Shown: positions 1-8,653, counted from the first letter of the stretch. The stretch: DNA of 64,000 bases from Fictibacillus phosphorivorans (GCF_007673525.1 NZ_VDZU01000001.1:1746177-1810176), one strand, 5' to 3'. Notes: generated by a model from the sequence alone, not told the origin. Numbers and translations are program-made.

Positions 1-473
1 GTCTCTCAATGGGAGGAACACTAACGTTATACGTTGCAGAAACGTATCCAAATATTAAAGCAATCATTCCAATCAATGCTGCAATCGACATCCAAGACAT
101 GGAAAACATGCAACATTCCAACCAACGATTTCTAGACGCCATAGGTTCAGACTTAAAGAATCCGGATGTGAAAGAACTTGCTTATGACAAAACTCCGGTT
201 CAATCTCTAAAAGAAATTGTATTGTTAATGAAAAAAGTAAAAGAAAGTCTTCATACTGTCACATGTCCCGCACTCATTTTTGTATCAACAGAAGATCATG
301 TTGTACCACCTGAAAACTCTCAAACCATCTATGATTCCATTTCATCCCGTAACAAACAGATTATTTCTTTAAAGAACAGTTACCATGTGGCTACACTCGA
401 CAATGACCAACAGCTTATTATCGATGAAACACTGAAGTTCATAGACAAAATATGTAATAAAATTAATGCGTAA
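1..473 (+). CDS. Alpha/beta hydrolase, carboxylesterase type (5' end outside window)
   Basis: The 5' part lies before the window; the frame is open from base 1 and reads GLSMGG, the nucleophile elbow G-x-S-x-G of serine esterases. Downstream are the expected acid (Asp in STEDHVVPP) and the catalytic His (NSYHVATLDND), in the order Ser-Asp-His. The short cap and the final His-x3-Leu-Asp-x-Asp resemble the Geobacillus Est30/B. subtilis YvaK group of small monomeric carboxylesterases, which hydrolyse short acyl esters in the cytoplasm. No signal peptide can be judged. The gene is followed at once by a hairpin terminator. The fold and triad are clear; the substrate is not. Confidence 0.85.
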   Translation, partial: LSMGGTLTLYVAETYPNIKAIIPINAAIDIQDMENMQHSNQRFLDAIGSDLKNPDVKELAYDKTPVQSLKEIVLLMKKVKESLHTVTCPALIFVSTEDHVVPPENSQTIYDSISSRNKQIISLKNSYHVATLDNDQQLIIDETLKFIDKICNKINA

Positions 474-484
474 GGCATTAAAAG

Positions 485-517
485 AAACCCGAACGGTAAG
501 CAACAATTCGGGTTTTC
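485..517. terminator. Bidirectional rho-independent terminator
   Basis: AAACCCGAA pairs with TTCGGGTTT around a short loop. A T-rich tract follows on the plus strand and an A-rich tract precedes it, so it can serve both the esterase gene and the convergent gene at 525-875. Confidence 0.75.
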
Positions 518-524
518 TTCGTGT

Positions 525-875
525 TTAAAACTTAGTATCATTATTCAAATAATGGCGGGATGAATGGGAAGGAGAAAAACTTACAGTATAGGTATCTCCG
601 AGTTCTTTCTGTATTTTTGCTGAAAGAGTTTGACCTAGCTGATTATGCTCAGTTTCCAGCTCTACACCTTTTTCACGTATTCTATCGTTCGCCCAATCTA
701 TCCATTCTCCGTATTCTATGGTCCAATTTTGCAATTCCTCTTTTAGTTCTAAGGAAATAGGAAGTTCATCAAGGTCTAGATTAGAGCCGCACAGATTGCA
801 CCAAACAGGATCAGTATCAACATCAGCTTCTAATTTTAGTTCATAGATTTTCATATTTTCGCAACAACATTCCAT
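525..875 (-). CDS. Conserved hypothetical, Cys-rich N-terminus
   Basis: A 116-aa soluble protein. A longer frame opens at 941, but that ATG has no ribosome binding site. The ATG at 875 is preceded by GGAGTG with 6 nt spacing and starts MECCCENMK, so I take it as the start. Cys pairs near the N-terminus (ECCCEN) and at CNLCGSN could hold one zinc ion. The rest is acidic and helical, with a conserved-looking YGEWIDW segment. Proteins of this look are common and uncharacterised in Bacillaceae. Function unknown; convergent with the esterase gene. Confidence 0.6.
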   Translation of the reverse strand: MECCCENMKIYELKLEADVDTDPVWCNLCGSNLDLDELPISLELKEELQNWTIEYGEWIDWANDRIREKGVELETEHNQLGQTLSAKIQKELGDTYTVSFSPSHSSRHYLNNDTKF

Positions 876-1024
876 ATGCAACACTCCATCAAACGTTCTG
901 TTAGTTTTGTATCCTAATCTATAATAATCATTAATAACCATAAAGGAAAGAAACAGCGTAACGAGAATGGATCGTATAAACTTGAATGAAAAAAGTTAGT
1001 CAAAAAGGTAGGAGAGTGAAACGT

Positions 1025-1519
1025 ATGGTTCATGTAAAACATCTATTAGCCGACCAACTGTTAGCCAATGCCAACGACGCTAGCTGGTATCTGCCATTTA
1101 ATGAATCAGTAGAAAATCTTTCTGAAGAAGAAGCATTTTGGAAACCGAACAATCACTGTCACAGTATCGCTGAAATTGTTCAGCATCTTCTTTATTGGAA
1201 TAAGACGTGGCAAACCCGTTACATTGAGTCTTATGTTCAAGCAGTGCCTTCCATTGGAGATAACAACAAAAGTTTTGTGATTCCAAAACATCAAAGTTTC
1301 TCACATTTAAAAGAAGAACTTCTAGACGTTCTTTTACAATGGCAAAATCTACTTTCAGAAGAGAAGGTAGAAAGTGAAGTAAATGGTTTTCCTGAACCAG
1401 CTAAATGGTGGGAAATCATCGGGAATGCGGCTACACACAATGCGTACCACATCGGACAGATTATCATGATTCGAAAGCTGCAGAAAAGCTGGAAAGTGGA
1501 TACAGTAGAAGCTAAATAG
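1025..1519 (+). CDS. DinB family protein
   Basis: A 164-aa protein of the DinB/YfiT four-helix bundle superfamily. These are metal-binding proteins, often damage- or stress-induced; some are thiol-dependent transferases. The metal ligands are visible: a His in the HLLYWNKTW helix, and the C-terminal ATHNAYHIGQI motif that supplies two more His. An upstream ATG at 986 is in frame, but AGGAGAG lies just ahead of the ATG at 1025, so I use that. A strong terminator follows. The substrate cannot be told from sequence. Confidence 0.85.
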   Translation: MVHVKHLLADQLLANANDASWYLPFNESVENLSEEEAFWKPNNHCHSIAEIVQHLLYWNKTWQTRYIESYVQAVPSIGDNNKSFVIPKHQSFSHLKEELLDVLLQWQNLLSEEKVESEVNGFPEPAKWWEIIGNAATHNAYHIGQIIMIRKLQKSWKVDTVEAK

Positions 1520-1534
1520 GAATAGTAATTAAGG

Positions 1535-1572
1535 CTGCATCTCCATCAATAGAAGGGGGATGCAGTTTTTTC
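1535..1572 (+). terminator. Rho-independent terminator
   Basis: CTGCATCTCC pairs with GGGGATGCAG (one mismatch), followed by TTTTTT. It ends the DinB transcript directly before the promoter of the two-component operon. Confidence 0.8.
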
Positions 1573-1584
1573 ATTCCTTAAAAC

Positions 1585-1638
1585 TTAAGAAATCTTAAGG
1601 ATTATTCCTCTTAATTCTTTAGGTTTGAATTATAGAAT
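1585..1638 (+). promoter_or_regulatory. Promoter with TTAAG direct repeats, probable response-regulator box
   Basis: TTAAG at 1585 and 1595 (10 bp apart), then ATTCCT, then TTTG at 1624 and a -10-like TATAGAAT at 1631. The region before the VTT gene (4065-4118) has the same elements, with the repeats, TTTG and -10 at identical offsets. Half-sites 10 bp apart are typical of OmpR/PhoB-family regulators, and the regulator encoded at 2252 is the obvious candidate. Binding itself is inferred. Confidence 0.65.
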
Positions 1639-1671
1639 GACTATACATTCAAACAATCGGAGTGAATAATC

Positions 1672-2262
1672 GTGAAATTTTTGTCCTTTTTAGCACAGTA
1701 TATAAGTAATCCCCGAACAGTGGGAGCCGTACTTCCAAGTTCAAGTTATCTAGCTGATAAAATGGTAGAGAGTATTAATTTTGAGCAGGCAAGATACATT
1801 CTAGAATACGGACCGGGAACTGGCGTTTTCACAGAAAAGCTACTTCAGAATCGAAATCCTAACACGGCTATTATCTTATTTGAAAGCAATGAGGAATTCT
1901 ACAAATTACTTGTACAGAAATACAAAGACGTGGATAATCTCTTCATATACAATGGATCAGCTGAAAAGGTTGACTGGTATCTTGAAAAGTGTGGCATTCC
2001 CTATGTAGATTACGTGTTATCAGGACTTCCCTTTGCCAGCTTACCAAAGGCTGTTTCACATCGTATCTTGTTTAAAACTTCAAAAATTTTAAGAAAGAAT
2101 GGAAAGTTTGTTACGTTTCAATATTCAAACGTAATGAAAACATATATTGAACAGTTCTTTACAAAAGTGGACGTAAGTATCGAAATCAGAAATGTTCCGC
2201 CTGCCATGGTATTATGTTGTTCAGTAGAAGAAGAAAAAATGGAGGGAACTTATGCAATCTAG
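1672..2262 (+). CDS. Class I SAM-dependent methyltransferase, phospholipid N-methyltransferase-like
   Basis: A 196-aa protein starting at GTG. It has motif I EYGPGTGVFTEKLL and an acidic post-I FESNEEF, as in the PmtA/rRNA-dimethylase-like methyltransferases. The opening FLAQYISNPRTVGAVLPSSSYLADKM is characteristic of proteins annotated as phospholipid methyltransferases. It is the first gene of the operon and overlaps the response regulator by 11 bp, so translation is probably coupled. Placement with an envelope-type two-component system and a membrane protein suggests a lipid substrate, but that is inference. Confidence 0.8.
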   Translation: MKFLSFLAQYISNPRTVGAVLPSSSYLADKMVESINFEQARYILEYGPGTGVFTEKLLQNRNPNTAIILFESNEEFYKLLVQKYKDVDNLFIYNGSAEKVDWYLEKCGIPYVDYVLSGLPFASLPKAVSHRILFKTSKILRKNGKFVTFQYSNVMKTYIEQFFTKVDVSIEIRNVPPAMVLCCSVEEEKMEGTYAI

Positions 2263-2938
2263 AGTCTTAATCGTTGATGATGATAGTGATATTCGGAATT
2301 TGATTTCCGTTTATTTAGAAAATGAAGGAATGTACACCGTTCAGTCAGAAAATGCAATAGATGCGTTAGAACAATTGGAGAAGAAGGATTTTGACCTTAT
2401 TATATTAGATATTATGATGCCTAAGATGGATGGGATACAAGCGTGTATGAGAATAAGGCAGGAGAGAAATATGCCGATTATTATGCTATCCGCCAAATCT
2501 GAGGATATGGACAAGATTCAAGGACTGGCTGCAGGTGCGGATGATTACTTATCCAAACCGTTTAATCCTTTGGAATTAATGGCACGTGTGAAATCACAGC
2601 TCAGAAGATATCGAAAATACAACCAGGATACTGATTCAAGTAGGGAGTTCATTGAGATTGGGGATCTGAAGATCAATACAGAAACCCGTCAAGTATGGGT
2701 GAGAGGGAAAGATGTCAGACTCACACCGAAAGAGTTTTCTATTTTAGAGCTTCTTGCCCTCAATAAAGGAATCGTTATGAGCATTGAGAAGATATATGAA
2801 GCGGTGTGGCAAGAAGAATTCTATAAGTCAGACAGTACGGTCATGGTTCATATAACAAAGATAAGAGAAAAAATTGAAGAAGATCCGAAGAGACCCATCT
2901 ATATCAAAACGGTTTGGGGAGTCGGCTATAAAATATGA
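2252..2938 (+). CDS. OmpR/PhoB-family response regulator
   Basis: A 228-aa two-domain regulator. The receiver domain has the acidic pocket VDDD (residues 8-11), phospho-acceptor Asp53 in LDIMMPKMDG and the conserved Lys in LSKPFNP. The C-terminal winged helix carries RLTPKEFSILELL and ends IKTVWGVGYKI. The stop overlaps the kinase start (ATGA), so the two are co-translated partners. It probably binds the TTAAG repeats at 1585 and 4065, giving autoregulation plus control of the VTT gene. The stimulus is unknown; VanR-like envelope regulators are the nearest look-alikes. Confidence 0.93.
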   Translation: MQSRVLIVDDDSDIRNLISVYLENEGMYTVQSENAIDALEQLEKKDFDLIILDIMMPKMDGIQACMRIRQERNMPIIMLSAKSEDMDKIQGLAAGADDYLSKPFNPLELMARVKSQLRRYRKYNQDTDSSREFIEIGDLKINTETRQVWVRGKDVRLTPKEFSILELLALNKGIVMSIEKIYEAVWQEEFYKSDSTVMVHITKIREKIEEDPKRPIYIKTVWGVGYKI

Positions 2939-4017
2939 GAATAAAGCGGATAAAAATATCGTTACTTGTAAAACTTCTTGCAGCAGTTGCTGTTAGCTTT
3001 TTTGTTTCAACTGTGGTTATGATCATCATCTCTCAAATTATTTTGCATGTCTTTAATCTTCAATATCTTACGATTGAAGATATTGGTGCAACTACCTATA
3101 ATGTTATCGTTTTTCTGATATTTACTTTTGTTATTTTTTCTTTTATTGTTACCTTCTTAGCATTGATACGAAACAAAATACTTTATATAAAGCGTATTAC
3201 AGAAAGTATTAATGAAATCGCCAACGGAAAATTGGGATTGACGATTAAAATGGAGGGAAACGATGAATTAAGCAAGCTTGCCGAAGATGTTAATAGTATG
3301 TCTAAGGAATTATCAAGTAAGTTTGAATATGAAAGGCAACTTGAGATAGCGAAAAATGAATTGATTACAAATATATCCCATGATTTGCGTTCCCCTTTAA
3401 CATCCATCATAGGGTATTTGGACTTGCTGAGAAAGGGGAATTATTCGGGCGAAAATCAACTAAAAGAATATCATGATACGACATACTCAAAATCAAAGCA
3501 GCTTGAAGCTCTAATTAATGAGCTTTTTGAATATACTCGTTTAACAAGTCCAGATGTAAAATTAGACATTAAAGATGTAGACATGACGGGTTTATTAGAA
3601 CAATTGATCGGGGAATACGTTCCGATTTTTGAAAAGGAAGACCTAACTGTTGTAAAGAAGATAACAGAAGATGAAGTTCTAACTTCTATGGATATTGAAA
3701 AAATGGTCCGTGTTTTTGACAATCTTTTTATGAATGCTATAAAGTACAGCACGAAACCTTCTATTGTCAAAGCTACCTTTGATATACAATCGAATTATGC
3801 TGAATTTAGGCTGTCCAATCAAACAGAAAGACCAGAAGTACAAGATATTAATCAATTATTTGAACGGTTTCTAGTAGGAGACAAAGCCCGAAGCGAGCGT
3901 GAAGGAACGGGACTTGGACTTGCTATTTCAAAAAGGATTGTAGAACTCCATGGCGGTCATATTAGAGCGGAGTATATGGATGGCTGGCTCACGATTATAA
4001 TCAAACTTCCAATTTGA
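2935..4017 (+). CDS. Sensor histidine kinase
   Basis: A 360-aa membrane kinase. Two membrane segments (about 11-38 and 55-77) enclose only a short outside loop, so it is an intramembrane-sensing type. HAMP linker about 78-130; HisKA box ISHDLRSPLTSI with phospho-His149; HATPase with N box DNLFMNAIKYS and G2 box GTGLGLAISKRIVELHGG. It overlaps the regulator gene by 4 bp. The lack of a large sensor domain suggests it reads membrane or cell-wall state or a partner protein. Kinases with this layout are often linked to antibiotic or envelope stress. Confidence 0.93.
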   Translation: MRIKRIKISLLVKLLAAVAVSFFVSTVVMIIISQIILHVFNLQYLTIEDIGATTYNVIVFLIFTFVIFSFIVTFLALIRNKILYIKRITESINEIANGKLGLTIKMEGNDELSKLAEDVNSMSKELSSKFEYERQLEIAKNELITNISHDLRSPLTSIIGYLDLLRKGNYSGENQLKEYHDTTYSKSKQLEALINELFEYTRLTSPDVKLDIKDVDMTGLLEQLIGEYVPIFEKEDLTVVKKITEDEVLTSMDIEKMVRVFDNLFMNAIKYSTKPSIVKATFDIQSNYAEFRLSNQTERPEVQDINQLFERFLVGDKARSEREGTGLGLAISKRIVELHGGHIRAEYMDGWLTIIIKLPI

Positions 4018-4019
4018 TC

Positions 4020-4052
4020 AAAGCTTATGAAGCATGCTTCATAAGCTTTTTT
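4020..4052 (+). terminator. Rho-independent terminator of the two-component operon
   Basis: A long perfect inverted repeat: AAGCTTATGAAGC against GCTTCATAAGCTT with a minimal loop, followed by a T tract. It separates the kinase gene from the promoter at 4065. Confidence 0.9.
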
Positions 4053-4064
4053 CGTTGGAAAAAG

Positions 4065-4118
4065 TTAAGAATCGTTAAGAATATTCCTAAGCTTTTCTTA
4101 AGATTTGTTTTACATAAT
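4065..4118 (+). promoter_or_regulatory. Second TTAAG direct-repeat promoter
   Basis: TTAAG at 4065 and 4075, ATTCCT at 4083, TTTG at 4104 and TACATAAT at 4111. The offsets from the first TTAAG are 10, 18, 39 and 46 bp; the promoter at 1585 has 10, 19, 39 and 46. This puts the VTT gene in the likely regulon of the two-component system. Confidence 0.65.
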
Positions 4119-4152
4119 AAATGTAACAGAAAGAAAAGGGGTTGGATGTTCA

Positions 4153-4932
4153 TTGAATTTAAAAATGCAACGAAACATGTTTTCATATAAAATCGTTAAT
4201 CCAGAAAGGTATGGCTTTATAACACATTTAGGAATACTGTTCATTTCTATATTTCTTCTCTCTCAATCGCTAGCTACGTTTGAATCATTGTATAGGACAA
4301 TTTTATTAATCACAGGGTATAGTGTTATTATCCTTTTGATAACATCTTATATATTCAAACGGGAATTATTTTTCGAAAAAATAAAGACAATTTCTATCGT
4401 ATATAGCATAGTTATGGCTGCTATTTTTCTCACATATAGTATGAGTCGAATAATGGTTACCATTGATAACAAAGGGTTAGAGACGATCTTAAACGAGAAC
4501 ATGGAGCTTGCCAAGCTTATCTATTTTTCTGTGTGTTATGCTCAACCCATTATCTTGCCCGTTCCAGAAATCGTAACTGTCGTTGCTGGAAGTGCTGCTT
4601 TAGGTCCGTTCACCGCTTTTATATTAGGCTTCATGGGAGCTGTACTAGGAATTCTCACGATGTTTTATTTATCTCGAACTTTTGGGATGAAGCTGGTGCA
4701 ACGATTAGTAAATGAAAAACAATTAGATCAATATCATCGTTTTGTTAAGAAGAATGAAACCTGGATCTTAATTTTGTTGTTCATTGTTCCTGTATTGCCA
4801 GATGAAATCATTTGTGTTGGCGCAGGAGTGAGTGGTGTTAAAGTGAAACGCTTTGTGCTCATAGCAGTACTCGGAAAAATTGTTACTACATTCTCTTTAG
4901 CTTATTCTTTACGATTGACGGAGTTATTTTAA
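4153..4932 (+). CDS. VTT-domain (TVP38/TMEM64, DedA superfamily) membrane protein
   Basis: About 259 aa, with three or more N-terminal membrane helices followed by the VTT core: reentrant loops around PVPEIVTVVAGSAALGPFTAF and the second half-repeat VPVLPDEIICVGAGVSG. Members flip or transport lipids such as phosphatidylserine/ethanolamine or undecaprenyl phosphate. AAAAGGGG lies at 4134-4141; TTG at 4153 is the first usable in-frame start after it (spacing 11), though the frame opens at 4105. It follows a kinase operon that also encodes a possible phospholipid methyltransferase and shares its promoter design, so a role in membrane lipid homeostasis is the best guess. Confidence 0.8.
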   Translation: MNLKMQRNMFSYKIVNPERYGFITHLGILFISIFLLSQSLATFESLYRTILLITGYSVIILLITSYIFKRELFFEKIKTISIVYSIVMAAIFLTYSMSRIMVTIDNKGLETILNENMELAKLIYFSVCYAQPIILPVPEIVTVVAGSAALGPFTAFILGFMGAVLGILTMFYLSRTFGMKLVQRLVNEKQLDQYHRFVKKNETWILILLFIVPVLPDEIICVGAGVSGVKVKRFVLIAVLGKIVTTFSLAYSLRLTELF

Positions 4933-4954
4933 ATTCAAATCAATTTTTTCCTAT

Positions 4955-4992
4955 AAAAAGGCCGATTCATCAAAAATGAATCGGCCTTTTTA
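4955..4992. terminator. Bidirectional terminator
   Basis: AAAAGGCCGATTCAT pairs perfectly with ATGAATCGGCCTTTT and is flanked by A and T tracts. It serves the VTT gene and the convergent yitT-like gene. Confidence 0.9.
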
Positions 4993-5014
4993 TAATATTT
5001 CTATGGAATTTATA

Positions 5015-5848
5015 TCATGTTTTTGGAAATGTAAATCCTTCTCCAAACACATCTCTAACATCATGGACCACAACAAATGCTTTATCATCTACGCGTTGAA
5101 TCATTTTCTTTAACAGAAATAGTTCTTGTTTGTTGATTACAACGTAAAGGATGTCTTTAGCTTCATTTGAATAATGACCTCTTGCATTAATAATGGTAAC
5201 GCCCCGATCCATTTCATCGCTTACTTTTTTAGCGATTTCGTCTGTACTATTAGAAATAATCGTGACTGCTTTTCTTGTGTCAAAGCCATCAATCAAGTAA
5301 TCCAAAATCTTCGTACTAATATAAATAGATATTCCTGTGTACATCGTATTTTCGATCCCAATAACAAACGCGGAACCAATAACGACCAGAATATCAAAAA
5401 CAAACATTGTCGTACTAACACCCCAGCCAAAATGCTGATTTAACATTCGAGCAATAATGGTAGAGCCGCCAGTTGTTCCACCTGATCGTAAAACGAGACC
5501 TAAACCGATACCGATAAATACACCTGCAAAGACCGTTCCGAGCATGATATCTACAGAATTCCCCATACCTTCTGTTAAATGAATGAAAAGGGAGGTAAAG
5601 AAAATCGCAATCATCGTATACCACGTTACTCGTTTGTTTAACACTTTATATCCGATAGCTAAAAGGAAACCGTTCATGATAAAGTTTGTAAGCCCCGGTG
5701 ACCATCCTAATACATAATACAGAGTCATCGAAATACCGGTAACCCCGCCTTCGCCTAATTCATTGGGGATGGCGAACCAATTTACCCCTAGAGCAAAGAA
5801 CAGGGATCCTATAATAATTAATGTAATTTCTTTTCCTGTGTGGTTCAT
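5015..5848 (-). CDS. YitT family membrane protein
   Basis: A 277-aa protein with about five or six membrane helices (YitT_membrane domain, residues 5-205) and a C-terminal DUF2179 domain from about 215, containing GHYSNEAKDILYVVINKQE. Bacillaceae carry several paralogues (YitT, YpjC, YqfU, YxkD, YvjA). Their function is not established; transport is suspected. The motif LRSGGTTGGSTIIARML is typical. The start follows GGAGTGAT. The gene is divergent from the GntR gene and shares a 140-bp intergenic region with it. Confidence 0.9.
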   Translation of the reverse strand: MNHTGKEITLIIIGSLFFALGVNWFAIPNELGEGGVTGISMTLYYVLGWSPGLTNFIMNGFLLAIGYKVLNKRVTWYTMIAIFFTSLFIHLTEGMGNSVDIMLGTVFAGVFIGIGLGLVLRSGGTTGGSTIIARMLNQHFGWGVSTTMFVFDILVVIGSAFVIGIENTMYTGISIYISTKILDYLIDGFDTRKAVTIISNSTDEIAKKVSDEMDRGVTIINARGHYSNEAKDILYVVINKQELFLLKKMIQRVDDKAFVVVHDVRDVFGEGFTFPKT

Positions 5849-5903
5849 AATATCACTCCGTTCAACCTGAATACCTAGGATAATATATCATAGAGAACTA
5901 TTT

Positions 5904-5932
5904 CGAACAAGATTGTTCTACAATTTTGTTCG
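5904..5932. promoter_or_regulatory. Inverted repeats in the yitT/gntR intergenic region, candidate operator
   Basis: GAACAAGATTGTTC at 5905-5918 is a palindrome, and CGAACAA at 5904 also pairs with TTGTTCG at 5926-5932. Such nested repeats ahead of a FadR-type GntR gene are probable autoregulatory sites. Confidence 0.5.
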
Positions 5933-5989
5933 TTAAATGATCATCTATGTTAGAATAAGGGAAAAGGACGGTTAGGCAGGTATTTAAAA

Positions 5990-6664
5990 ATGCGTAAAGA
6001 AACAGTTGAACAAAGAGTTTATCATTTGATTAAAAACGCCATCTTAAATAGACAAATTGCGCCTGGAAATCAGTTATTTGAAAATGCGATCGCAGAGAAA
6101 GTGAATGCGAGCAGGACGCCAATTCGAAGTGCAATTATGAAGTTAGAATCAGAAGGATTAGTCAATATTATTCCGAATAAAGGGGCATTCATCGTTCAGC
6201 CGACGATCGAAGAGATGGTTCAAGCCTTTGAAATGAGAAAATCGCTAGAGGAAATGGCGATTCAAAAAGGGTTCACTCATCTTGCTGCGGAAGAAATCAA
6301 ACAACTTAAACAACTTCTTAACGAAATGAAGATGGCTTATAAGGAACGTAAGATCGTCCCTTACCAAGAGAAAAATAATGAGTTTCATCTTGTTTTAGCG
6401 AATGCCACTGGGAACAGATATTTAATTGAATTTATGAAAAAGATATTGAGTCAGATAACCATCTATATGGTTCTTTATGATGTTTTTAATGGCAAATCGA
6501 ATAACGAAGAACTCGACATTCTTGAGCACGAGCAGATGATTCTTTACATTGAAAATGGAGAAAAGGAAAAATTAAAAACCTTAATTCTTCAACACCTTGA
6601 TAACAGTTTAATGAAACTTCAACAGGATAAATTAAATTATCAATCTCTAACAACATTATTTTAA
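5990..6664 (+). CDS. GntR-family transcriptional regulator, FCD (FadR-like) subfamily
   Basis: A 224-aa protein. The N-terminal winged helix (about 1-75) has ENAIAEKVNASRTPIRSAIMKLESEGLVNIIPNKGAFI. The all-helical FCD ligand domain (about 80-215) contains EKNNEFHLVLANATGN, where Asp/His residues usually bind a metal and a carboxylate ligand. It lies 26 bp upstream of the P-loop kinase gene and probably forms an operon with it. The inverted repeats at 5904-5932 lie just ahead. The ligand is unknown. Confidence 0.9.
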   Translation: MRKETVEQRVYHLIKNAILNRQIAPGNQLFENAIAEKVNASRTPIRSAIMKLESEGLVNIIPNKGAFIVQPTIEEMVQAFEMRKSLEEMAIQKGFTHLAAEEIKQLKQLLNEMKMAYKERKIVPYQEKNNEFHLVLANATGNRYLIEFMKKILSQITIYMVLYDVFNGKSNNEELDILEHEQMILYIENGEKEKLKTLILQHLDNSLMKLQQDKLNYQSLTTLF

Positions 6665-6690
6665 AGGTACCTTAAAAAAGGAGATCTTGT

Positions 6691-7314
6691 ATGAATCAAA
6701 CAGAAGTGCAGGGAAAAGTTATCATCCTCAATGGTACACCCCGATCAGGAAAATCCAGCATCGCCTCTGTTATTCAAAACAATTTTGAAGGAGTATGGAT
6801 GAATATCGGGGTGGATCGGATCATGGAAATGACACCAGAGAAGTTTCAACCAAGCATAGGCTTAAGGCCAGGTGGTGAGCGTCCTGATTTAGAGCCCCTC
6901 ATACAGAAACTTTATCTTGCCATGTACAAATCAATTGTAGCATTCAGTCAAGAAGGGTTGAATGTCGTTGTGGATATAGGGCATCATGATGGATACTCTG
7001 TAAAGCGAAAATTTCTATATCAAGCCGCTCAGATTCTTAATGGAACGCCAGCATGGCTGATCGGTGTTCGCTGTCCGATCGAAACGGTGATGAAGCGTCG
7101 GATTGAGAGTTGGAAGAAGGGTTATACTCCTGAAGGGAAGGTTCCACCACCTGTAGTACTTTGGCAGCAGCTTGTTCATGAACCTGGTCTGTATGATTTA
7201 GAAGTTGATACCTCATTACTCACATCAGAAGAATGTGCAGCTCAAGTGTACGAAAGAGTTTACCAAGGTCCTCCACCTAGAGCACTTCTAAACATACAGA
7301 ATCTCAAACTTTAG
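6691..7314 (+). CDS. Chloramphenicol phosphotransferase-like P-loop kinase
   Basis: A 207-aa protein with Walker A GTPRSGKSS near the N-terminus and a following FEGVWMNIGVD, as in the CPT-like family typified by chloramphenicol 3-O-phosphotransferase of Streptomyces venezuelae. VVDIGHHDG supplies the conserved acidic position, and the RCPIETVMKRR region looks like the lid. Most chromosomal members have unknown substrates, so resistance should not be assumed. A clear AAGGAGAT precedes the start. It is the second gene behind the GntR regulator, which may control it in response to a small molecule. Confidence 0.8.
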   Translation: MNQTEVQGKVIILNGTPRSGKSSIASVIQNNFEGVWMNIGVDRIMEMTPEKFQPSIGLRPGGERPDLEPLIQKLYLAMYKSIVAFSQEGLNVVVDIGHHDGYSVKRKFLYQAAQILNGTPAWLIGVRCPIETVMKRRIESWKKGYTPEGKVPPPVVLWQQLVHEPGLYDLEVDTSLLTSEECAAQVYERVYQGPPPRALLNIQNLKL

Positions 7315-7396
7315 AATAGTTTATCGTTTTTATATTTGAATACACATGATTTATAATAGTAATTATAATAACTTGTAAAATCTGAGGGATGTACAA

Positions 7397-8653
7397 TTGA
7401 AAATGAAAGATAACAAATCCAAATATTATGCGAAAATATCATTAGGAATCATGGGTGGAGGTTTTTTGGCTACCTTTCCTTTTCAGGATTCTATTGCTGG
7501 TCAAGTTCTTCAAGGAGGATTTGAAGCAGGTTTAGTAGGAGGCTTGGCAGATTGGTTTGCCGTTACGGCACTTTTCCGTCATCCTCTTGGTCTTCCAATA
7601 CCGCATACCGCGCTGCTTCCTAAAAATCGGGACCGGATGCTTAAAGCAATCATCAATATGCTTGAGAACGATTGGTTAACGAAAGAGAGTATCCAAAATA
7701 AAATAAAAGATATGAATATATCAGACAAGGCAGTACACGAATTAGAGCAAAGGTTAGAATCACCTTCCTTTCATAAAGGGGTACAGTCTATAGTTATTCA
7801 TCTCATAAACGAAATGGATGCTGAAAAACTTTCACCCGTTTTACAAAAAGAGTTAAAAGAATATTTACATGGTGTAGACATTGAGCCTGTTCTAGATAAA
7901 ATGGTGAACGAAGTACTTAAAAGAGAATTGGATGCAAGAGCATTAGACTTTGTTTTAGCTGAAACTGAAAAATGGTTAAGAAAAGAAGATACAAAGAACA
8001 AAATTGGAGTCTTTGCTAAACAATTGTTAGACAATACGAAGGCAGACGGCTTCATGAAGATGGCTATTCAATCTTTTAGTCAAATGATCAATGCAGAGAA
8101 GTTAGGAAACATGTTACAACCCTTCTTTCTTAAAAGAATTGTGCTTCTTCAAGAGCCAAATAATTCATATCGAACAGCGATTCTTGATAAAATTCACAGT
8201 GAGTTAAAAAATGTGAAAGAGCGAAGAGAACTATTAGCAGAACTTGGAGACTGGAAGAATAATATTGTAGAACAGTGGAGTCCTACTGATCAGTTAAGTT
8301 CACTGATCGAAAAAACGAAGATAAAATTCATTCAACTAGCTCAAGATGAAGAATGGATAAAGCGTCATATAATTACAATGATCAAGAACCAAATTCAAGT
8401 TCTTAAAGAAGATGCAGGCAGAATGATGAAAATAGAAGGCTGGATTCAAAACCAACTATCACTCATGGTTGAGAAGTATCATGCTAAGATTGGACAACTG
8501 GTTAAAGAAAACCTTGAAAAACTGGATAATGAGACACTCATAAACATTATTGAGAATAATGTTGGGAAAGATCTGCAATGGATTAGGGTAAACGGGGCGA
8601 TCTGTGGATTTTTGATAGGAGTTCTTTTAACTACTTTTAAGATGGTAGTGTAA
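7397..8653 (+). CDS. DUF445 family membrane-associated protein
   Basis: A 418-aa protein of the DUF445 (YjiN/YheB-like) family. An N-terminal membrane segment GIMGGGFLATF and the hallmark GGFEAGLVGGLADWFAVTALFRHPLG are followed by NRDRM, a long helical middle region and a C-terminal membrane anchor (ICGFLIGVLLTTFK). The start is TTG at 7397, 8 nt after GAGGG. Function is unknown; the topology suggests a tethered coiled-coil protein. It stands alone and ends at a strong terminator. Confidence 0.88.
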   Translation: MKMKDNKSKYYAKISLGIMGGGFLATFPFQDSIAGQVLQGGFEAGLVGGLADWFAVTALFRHPLGLPIPHTALLPKNRDRMLKAIINMLENDWLTKESIQNKIKDMNISDKAVHELEQRLESPSFHKGVQSIVIHLINEMDAEKLSPVLQKELKEYLHGVDIEPVLDKMVNEVLKRELDARALDFVLAETEKWLRKEDTKNKIGVFAKQLLDNTKADGFMKMAIQSFSQMINAEKLGNMLQPFFLKRIVLLQEPNNSYRTAILDKIHSELKNVKERRELLAELGDWKNNIVEQWSPTDQLSSLIEKTKIKFIQLAQDEEWIKRHIITMIKNQIQVLKEDAGRMMKIEGWIQNQLSLMVEKYHAKIGQLVKENLEKLDNETLINIIENNVGKDLQWIRVNGAICGFLIGVLLTTFKMVV

